A DNA stretch of 64,000 nt, taken from Medicago truncatula. Lineage: Eukaryota; Streptophyta; Magnoliopsida; Fabales; Fabaceae. Below, piece by piece: positions 52,195-64,000 of the stretch. Below the pieces are notes generated by a model, which saw nothing but the letters and a program-made list of their open reading frames with translations, searched no databases and had not been told where the DNA came from. The DNA is taken from the NCBI RefSeq assembly GCF_003473485.1, contig NC_053044.1, forward strand, positions 49,826,091 to 49,890,090. Reading direction: 5' to 3'. The translations under genes were made by a program, and so were the position numbers. The first letter of the stretch is position 1. Each line of letters opens with the position of its first letter.

Positions 52195-55100
52195 CTCTTC
52201 TTCCTAGACTTATACCTAAAACAAAACATATAAGGGTAATTGTCCTTTCAAGTTCGAGGCGGCCTGGATCACTCATAAGGATTTTCATAGATTTTTGCGT
52301 GAGAAATGGGGAAGAGGCTCCGACTTGCTTCACACTATTTCTAACCTTACCCCTCAGTTGAAAGATTGGAACCATGACACTTTTGGGAATATTTTTAGAA
52401 GAAAGAAGGAGCTTTTGGCTAGGTTAAATGAGATTCAAAACAGTCAAAATTATGGGTATAGTCATTTCCTTGAGGAACTTGAAAAGGATCTTCAAGAGCA
52501 ACTTGCGATTACCCTTTACCAAGAAGAATGTTTGTGGTTTCAAAAGTCTCGTAGCAAGTGGATCGCAGATGGAGATCGGAACACAAAGTACTATCATGCC
52601 AAAACAATCATTAGAAGGCGTAAAAATAAAATTATGTCTCTTCGAGATGACTTTGGTGATTGGGTTGATGAACCAGATAGTTTGAAAAATCTTGTTCAAA
52701 ATTTCTATACAAACTTGTTTAAAGAAGATACTCCTATTCGTGATTATATCGTTTCTTGGACCACATATCCGAATGTTGTGGAGGAACAACAAGAAAGACT
52801 TAGTGCTATTATCCAACTAAATGAGTGCAAAAGAGATTTATTTGACATGAGCCCTCATAAGGCTCCTGGAGAGGATGGCTAGCCTGCTGTCTTTTTTCAG
52901 CAATGTTGGGAACCGTTGCTGATTCCCTTTTTAAATTTGCCAACCAGGTTTGGGTAAATCCTTCTTTTATCTCTTTTATTAATAATACTTTGCTTGTAAT
53001 GATTACAAAATTAGATAAACCTAAATTTGTTTAACAATTTAGGCCTATTTCCCTTTGTAATGTTATCTATAAAATAATTTCTAAGGTGATTGTTAACAGG
53101 ATTAAGCCTTTGCTTGATAGAATTATTTTTCCATACCAGTCTAGTTTTATTCCAGGTCGAAGCATTCACCACAATATTATTGTGGCTAAAGAGATGGTGC
53201 ACGCCATGTCTAAAATGAAAGGGCAAAAGGGCTTCATGTCTATCAAAATTGATTTGGAAAAAGCTTATGATCGTCTGAACTGGAACTTTGTGAAGAATTG
53301 TTTGGAGGAGTGTAAATTTCCTCCGCAAATCATCCAAATAATTCATCATTGCATTTCCTCTCCGTCGTACAAAATAATGTGGAACGGTGAAAAAACTGCC
53401 ACTTTTTATCCTTCTAGAGGAATTAGGCAAGGGGACCCTCTTTCCCCGTATCTTTTTGTTATTTGTATGGATAAATTGTCTCACATTATAGTTGATCAGG
53501 TTAAAGCTAATTACTGGCTTCCTATGCGCGCAGGTAGGTATGGTTCTAAAATCTCTCATTTACTTTTTGCTGATAATCTTCTTCTTTTTGCAGAAGCTTC
53601 TATTGAACAGGCTCATTGCGTCTTACACTGCCTGGATACTTTTTGTCAAGCTTCTGGTCAAAAGATTAATAGGAATAAAACCCATGTGTATTTTTCCAAA
53701 AATGTTGGTACCCAACTTCGCGCTGAAATTTTATAACACACGGGTTTTGATCAGGTAAATAGTTTAGGTAGGTACCTTGGAGCTAACCTTGCTACAGGGA
53801 GGAATTCCAGAGGACATTTTAATCATATTGTTAACAAAATTCAGAGTAAGTTGAGTGGCTGGAAACATCAATGTTCAAGTTTTGCAGGTAGGATCACTCT
53901 CACTAAGTCTATCCTAAACACAATTCCTTACTACATATGCAATATGCTAAGATCCCTAAGACCATTTGTGACGAGGTTGATAAAATTCAGCGTGGTTTCG
54001 TGTGGGGTGATTCTGATCATGGTAGGAAAGCTCATCTGATTAGCTGGGATGTTTGTTGTCTACCTAAAATTGATGGAGGTCTTGGACTTCGACAAGCTCG
54101 TAATATGAATGAGGCTTTTCTCATGAAGATTCTATGGAACCTGATTAACAATCCGGACAACCTTTGGGGTAAAGTCCTTCATAGCAAATACGGGCGTGGG
54201 AAAGATCTCACTGCCAATATTAGTGTGCAGCCTTATGATTCACCCCTTTGGAAAGCTTTAGCAGACATTTGGGATGATTTTAAGCGTCATGTGGTTTGGA
54301 AAATTGGAGATGGTCGTAGTACTAACTTTTGGTTAGATAAATGGTCTCCTAATAATGGATCACTTCTATCCATAAACAATCAGGACTACATAGATACTAC
54401 TCTTACTGTTAGAGATGTTCTTACTCCTTCAGGAGATTGGGATATTGATTTCTTTATGAACAACTTGCCAGATTACATTGTTAGTAGGGTTCTTGCTCTC
54501 CCGGCTCCTACAAATGAGGATGGTCCTGATACTATTGGGTGGAGTGGAACCAATACCCACCAGTTCAAAGTTCAAAGTGCTTATTCTCTGCAGCATCAGA
54601 ATTGTCCAACGGTGGAAGGTGACTGGAAGATTCTTTGGAAGTGGCACGACCCACATCACGTTCAAACTTTTATTTGGTTGGCTATTCATGGGTGAATCCT
54701 TACTAATTTGCGAAGAAGTAGATGGGGTGTTGGGATTTCTCCGACTTGCCCATGTTGTGGGAATGATGATTAAACTGTCCTTCATGTGCTTCGTGATTGC
54801 ATTCATGCAACTCAGGTATGGCTTCATATTGTTCCTTCCGACTTTATAACTAACTTCTTTTCCTTTGATTGTGGGGATTGGTTTTCCAATAACCTTAAGA
54901 GAAAAATGGTTGGGACAAACACATCTAGATGGCAGACCACCTTTATGACTATGTGTTGGTATTTGTGGAAATGGAGGAACAAGACTATCTTTGAAGCGGA
55001 TTTCCAAAGGCCGAATAATCCAAATATACTAATCCAAACATTCGTTAGAGATATTGAAGACTACAACTTGGAGCACTTTCATAGAGGGCCTAAGGTGACA

Positions 55101-55687
55101 GACACTATCTACATAGGATGGAAACGACCTCAGGAAGGTTGAATCAAGCTCAACAGCGACGGTGCCTGCAAGGATATGGGTCATATTTCCGGTTGTGGTG
55201 GTATTTTTCGTGATGCAGATGGTAAATGGATTAAAGGCTACACTAAGAAGATTGGAGCTTGTGATGCCTTACATGTTGAGATGTGGGGGTTGTATTTGGG
55301 TATAGAGATGGCTTGCAGGGAGCATTTTGATCATCTTATTGTGGAAAGTGACTCGAAGATATTGATCGACATGATTTCTGACAAGTTCAAGTTTAATGGG
55401 AATATGCCTATTTTAGTTCATCGTATCAGGAAGCTGCTGAGAATGGATTGGCATGTGCAAATCAACCATACTTGGCATGAAGGAAATAGAAGTGCCGATT
55501 GGCTTGCTAATTTTAGCATTTATGTGAATCATTTGAATTTGATTATTTTGGAGACTCCTCCTATTGAGCTTCGAAAGCTCATGTTTGATGATATTTCCGA
55601 GGCTTGCATGCCTAGGAATGTCCGTTTAATTTCGTAGTTTCTTTTCTCTTGGGCTTTGCCCTCTTTTGTACCAAAAAAAAAAAAAAA
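52195..55687 (+). pseudogene. Decayed L1-type LINE, 5' truncated
   Basis: Broken frames follow the order of a plant L1 ORF2: pre-RT region (FEAAWITHKDFHRFL, WFQKSRSKWIADGDRNTKYYH), reverse transcriptase (SFIPGRSIHHNIIVAKE, IDLEKAYDRLNW, GIRQGDPLSPYLFVIC, then FADN where FADD is expected), a zinc-knuckle-type end (CPCCG) and an RNase H (SDGACKDM, EMWGLYLGIEMA, ESDSKILIDM, NRSADWLANF). Stops interrupt it, for example at 52880, about 53031 and 53734, and the frame shifts near 53930 and 54700. The 3' end is an A tract (55673-55687). The endonuclease domain is missing and the 5' border is approximate. It cannot encode an active protein. Confidence 0.85.
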
Positions 55688-56166
55688 CATATTTTTTAAA
55701 TGGTTTACTATGGTTCTTGACTAAATTAACTATGATATCCTCAAATTTATAATTTTCGTAAGGTCTGATGTAACAAAAAAAAAATAACTTAAGTTAAGAA
55801 TCATATAAAAAACATCTAAGAAAACACACCTACATTTCGTTTTATCACATACTTAAAAATTATTTAAAATAAAAATAACATGGAAGTAGAAGTAGAATTT
55901 CAGTCTTCTTTATCCTTAGCAATGAGATAAAGACCTACATTGATGTTGGTTTGACAAAAATAAGAACAAAATAAAATTGTTTTTTTTTACCAATAATAAT
56001 GATCAGATCAAAGGATGTTTTCTCTTATTTTTACCTAACTAACATGCTCATATTTACGTAGTGTCATTAAATTTTAATACTCCGTAGCCTACAACATGAA
56101 GAAATATTTACTAAATATAGTTAAATTTGTATCAAAACAAATTGATGATACTTTCGTTCCTTTGCT
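55688..56166. other. AT-rich intergenic DNA
   Basis: No gene or bounded repeat recognised between the LINE and the MITE. Confidence 0.5.
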
Positions 56167-56314
56167 CTTAGAGTGTGTTTGGATGGGGGAATGTTTTGAG
56201 GGAATTCAACTACTTTAAGGTGAATTCTATTGTTTGAATCCACCTCAAAATAATTGAATTCCTTCAAAACATTACATTACCTCAAAATATTCCCTCATCC
56301 AAACACACTCTAAG
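56167..56314. mobile_element. 148-bp MITE
   Basis: CTTAGAGTGTGTTTGGATG at the left is the inverted complement of CATCCAAACACACTCTAAG at the right. The two halves also pair around ATTCAACT/AATTGAAT. Target duplication not resolved. It lies downstream of the prolyl-tRNA synthetase gene. Confidence 0.75.
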
Positions 56315-56583
56315 GGTTCAAGCAATACTGCTAAATAAGATGATAATATAATGCACATATAAATTACAGTGACAGCATCAAACTCTCAATAATCTTTACA
56401 CAATGACAGCAGACAAAGAATAGAAGTTACAGAATAAATATATCACCCTTTTACAACTTTTGCCTAAGTGGTAACAAGAAATTAATTTCTCAGAATAGCA
56501 CGAATGCAACGAAAAAAGTACAAATTCCAGCCCATAAATCATATTATTAGAAAGTTACAAAAAAAATAAACAAACTTGCAGAG

Positions 56584-62207
<5,624 letters not shown>

Positions 62208-62371
62208 TTATTTATTTTAAGTAAATAACATTTTTTTTCCAAGTTCAATTACTAATATTTTATAAAAAAAATTTCAAATATTGCACATGTTATACAAATT
62301 CATTTCAATACTTCTTTTATGATATTAATGAACTAATAAGAAGATATAAATTATTACTCTAATTATATATA

Positions 62372-62631
62372 CTCTCTGTGTCCTTTAATGTAGCCACCAA
62401 ATGTAAACCTTTTTTCAAATTACAAGATGCATTTATTTTTTTTCTTCTAAATATGCCCTTAATTAATACTACTAACTTGTCTTTGAAATTTGAAAAGTCA
62501 AATTTAATACATACAAACAAAGGACAATTTGGTAATATTAACACACAAAACAGACACATTAATTACACTGACAACTTTTCTTAAGAAATGTGAAAAAAGC
62601 AAAGGGGGTTTACATATTGGGACGGAGGGAG
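62372..62631. mobile_element. Stowaway-type MITE
   Basis: The ends CTCTCTGTGTCCTTTAATGT and GGGACGGAGGGAG (right end) are inverted complements in the Stowaway pattern (CTCCCTCCGTCCC) and are flanked by TA on both sides (62370-62371 and 62632-62633). About 260 bp, AT-rich, no coding sequence. It lies upstream of the prolyl-tRNA synthetase gene. Confidence 0.8.
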
Positions 62632-62633
62632 TA

Positions 62634-64000
62634 ATACTTTAGATAAGATACAATGATATGATTTATCAAACTAAGAAAATCAAGAGAGAAGGAAGTATGA
62701 TTATATGTTTAGATTTTTCAAAAATGGTGTTTTCACATAAACTAAAGTGCGGTATTTATACTACTAAATTTTTCACTATTACATGTATGAAATTATTTGT
62801 TTTACTGTTCTAAGTTGACATTTAGATAGATAATTGACTCTTACTATTATAAGTTGACATTATGGATAGATATTTCAACCTAAATAGTGAGATATCTATA
62901 ATTCTAGGATAATTTAGGATTTTATTATTTCTTACAACAAATTCATTACAATGATATTTTTAGTTCTTTTCAATTGAGTATCTTCGCATGTAACTATATA
63001 GAATATTCTTTGCATTTTTAAAACTAGATTTGATTATAAGGAATATGGTTAAGTTGAAAGATTAAAAGATCATTTATCATCTCATTCAAGTGTTTTTAGA
63101 GCATATATTTCACACAAAAAGGTTAAAAACATATTATAGGATTAATCAATTCATTATAATAATGAGTAGAATAAAAAATATGTACACAAACAAAGTTTAT
63201 GTCCATCTTAGGGTGCAATTCACTTTCAACTGTAAATTGAGTGGTAATATCGATTATCTCGCAAATCACGTAGTCTTAATTGGCTCCGTCAAAAAAAGTC
63301 TTAATTGATATAATATAAACTATCAAAGATTTAATTGACTAAGTTGCACATTTTAACATTAAAAAAAACATAAAATTAAAGGACTCTATTTTGGTTCAGT
63401 CCTTTCAAAACCAAATGTCACTAAGTGCACCTTTTAATTAAAATGAGGGACGAACATACTGTTTTATAAAGACTGGCAACAATCTTGAATCAAACATGCC
63501 TTCGGCCACCGTGTTCAAATTTAACAGATGGGAAATTAAGAGAAAATTTTATAGTAATTGCAAAAATCATCTAAGAAAATAAATTCAGCAGAACACTAAC
63601 ATGTCATAAAAGGAACCACGTACTATTCGCCCAAAAAGGCAAGGAACTAAGTACTACAAACACAGTTCTAGATAAATTAGCACACTAGGAAACACCAGGC
63701 CACAATACCTGAGTAATGCATGAAAATAAATCAAAATTTGATAGGGAAAAAAATAGTAAAAAGGTGGTTTCTGTGAATTTAGCAACAAATAGCCAGAAGC
63801 CACATGTTACTTCATATTTAACACCAAAACAACTTTTCTATGTCGATTTCAGTATACAATTTTCAGGCATTGTACAAGCTACATAGGATCAAAACTTCCA
63901 ATTGCACAGACTCTCCAAATTAATGTTTGGTAGAAAATTGGAGCAGATTTCAGCCAAGTAATCTGTTCGTAGAGGGTTCAAATTTAATTCTCCTGAAACT
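62634..64000. other. No feature recognised at the right end of the window
   Basis: AT-rich DNA with only short random ORFs. The last 400 bases are slightly less AT-rich and could be an untranslated or intron part of a gene beyond the window, but nothing in the sequence proves it. Confidence 0.4.

Overview
The window is plant nuclear DNA, most likely from a papilionoid legume. The host genes are plant-specific, intron-rich and use GT-AG introns. The intergenic space is filled with nested transposons of types common in legumes: Tat/Ogre-lineage Ty3/gypsy elements, Mutator-like elements (MULEs), SINEs, a TRIM, an L1-type LINE and MITEs. The legume call rests on the Ogre-type ORF1 and the repeat types; it is an inference.

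Layout. 1-14125: a Tat/Ogre-lineage LTR retrotransposon on the + strand with open ORFs (ORF1, gag-protease, RT-RNaseH-integrase), a 3' region full of repeats and a 2.07-kb 3' LTR. Its 5' LTR lies just left of the window. 14275-15325: a terminal-inverted-repeat element with a smaller MITE inside it. 15648-33519: a 17.9-kb Mutator-like transposon with about 105-bp TIRs and a perfect 9-bp target duplication. It carries an intact three-exon plant-mobile-domain (PMD) gene, two small ORFs that recur in a second element, long fold-back repeats and no visible transposase. A 9.75-kb non-autonomous gag-only retrotransposon with almost identical LTRs sits in intron 2 of the PMD gene, and a 2.0-kb solo LTR sits in one of the fold-backs. 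33707-36253: a complete AFB4/AFB5-type auxin receptor F-box gene whose TATA box is 42 bp from the MULE end. 36254-45128: gene-poor DNA with a MITE, a TRIM, a second related MULE (39215-42049) and a TIR element containing a SINE. 45129-51357 (minus): a 14-exon gene for the fused NAD(P)HX epimerase / pyridoxine 5'-phosphate oxidase (PDX3 type). 52195-55687: a decayed L1-type LINE. 56584-62126 (minus): an 11-exon organellar prolyl-tRNA synthetase gene. 62632-64000: no gene recognised.

How the parts fit. The three host genes are housekeeping or signalling genes (auxin perception, vitamin B6 salvage and NAD(P)HX repair, organellar translation). Neighbouring AFB and PDX3 genes are also known in Arabidopsis, so that pair looks ancestral. 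The remarkable content is the pair of related MULEs. Both have two small convergent genes starting from the ends, each with a non-coding first exon and an intron just before the ATG. Between the gene 3' ends both have the same two long inverted repeats, and near the ends both have a palindromic CGGCAGTTAACTGCCG-type motif. A second striking signal is a family of covarying RNA hairpins in the 3' region of both Tat/Ogre-type elements. All exon structures were derived by hand from splice sites, reading phase and family similarity; nothing was aligned or searched by computer.
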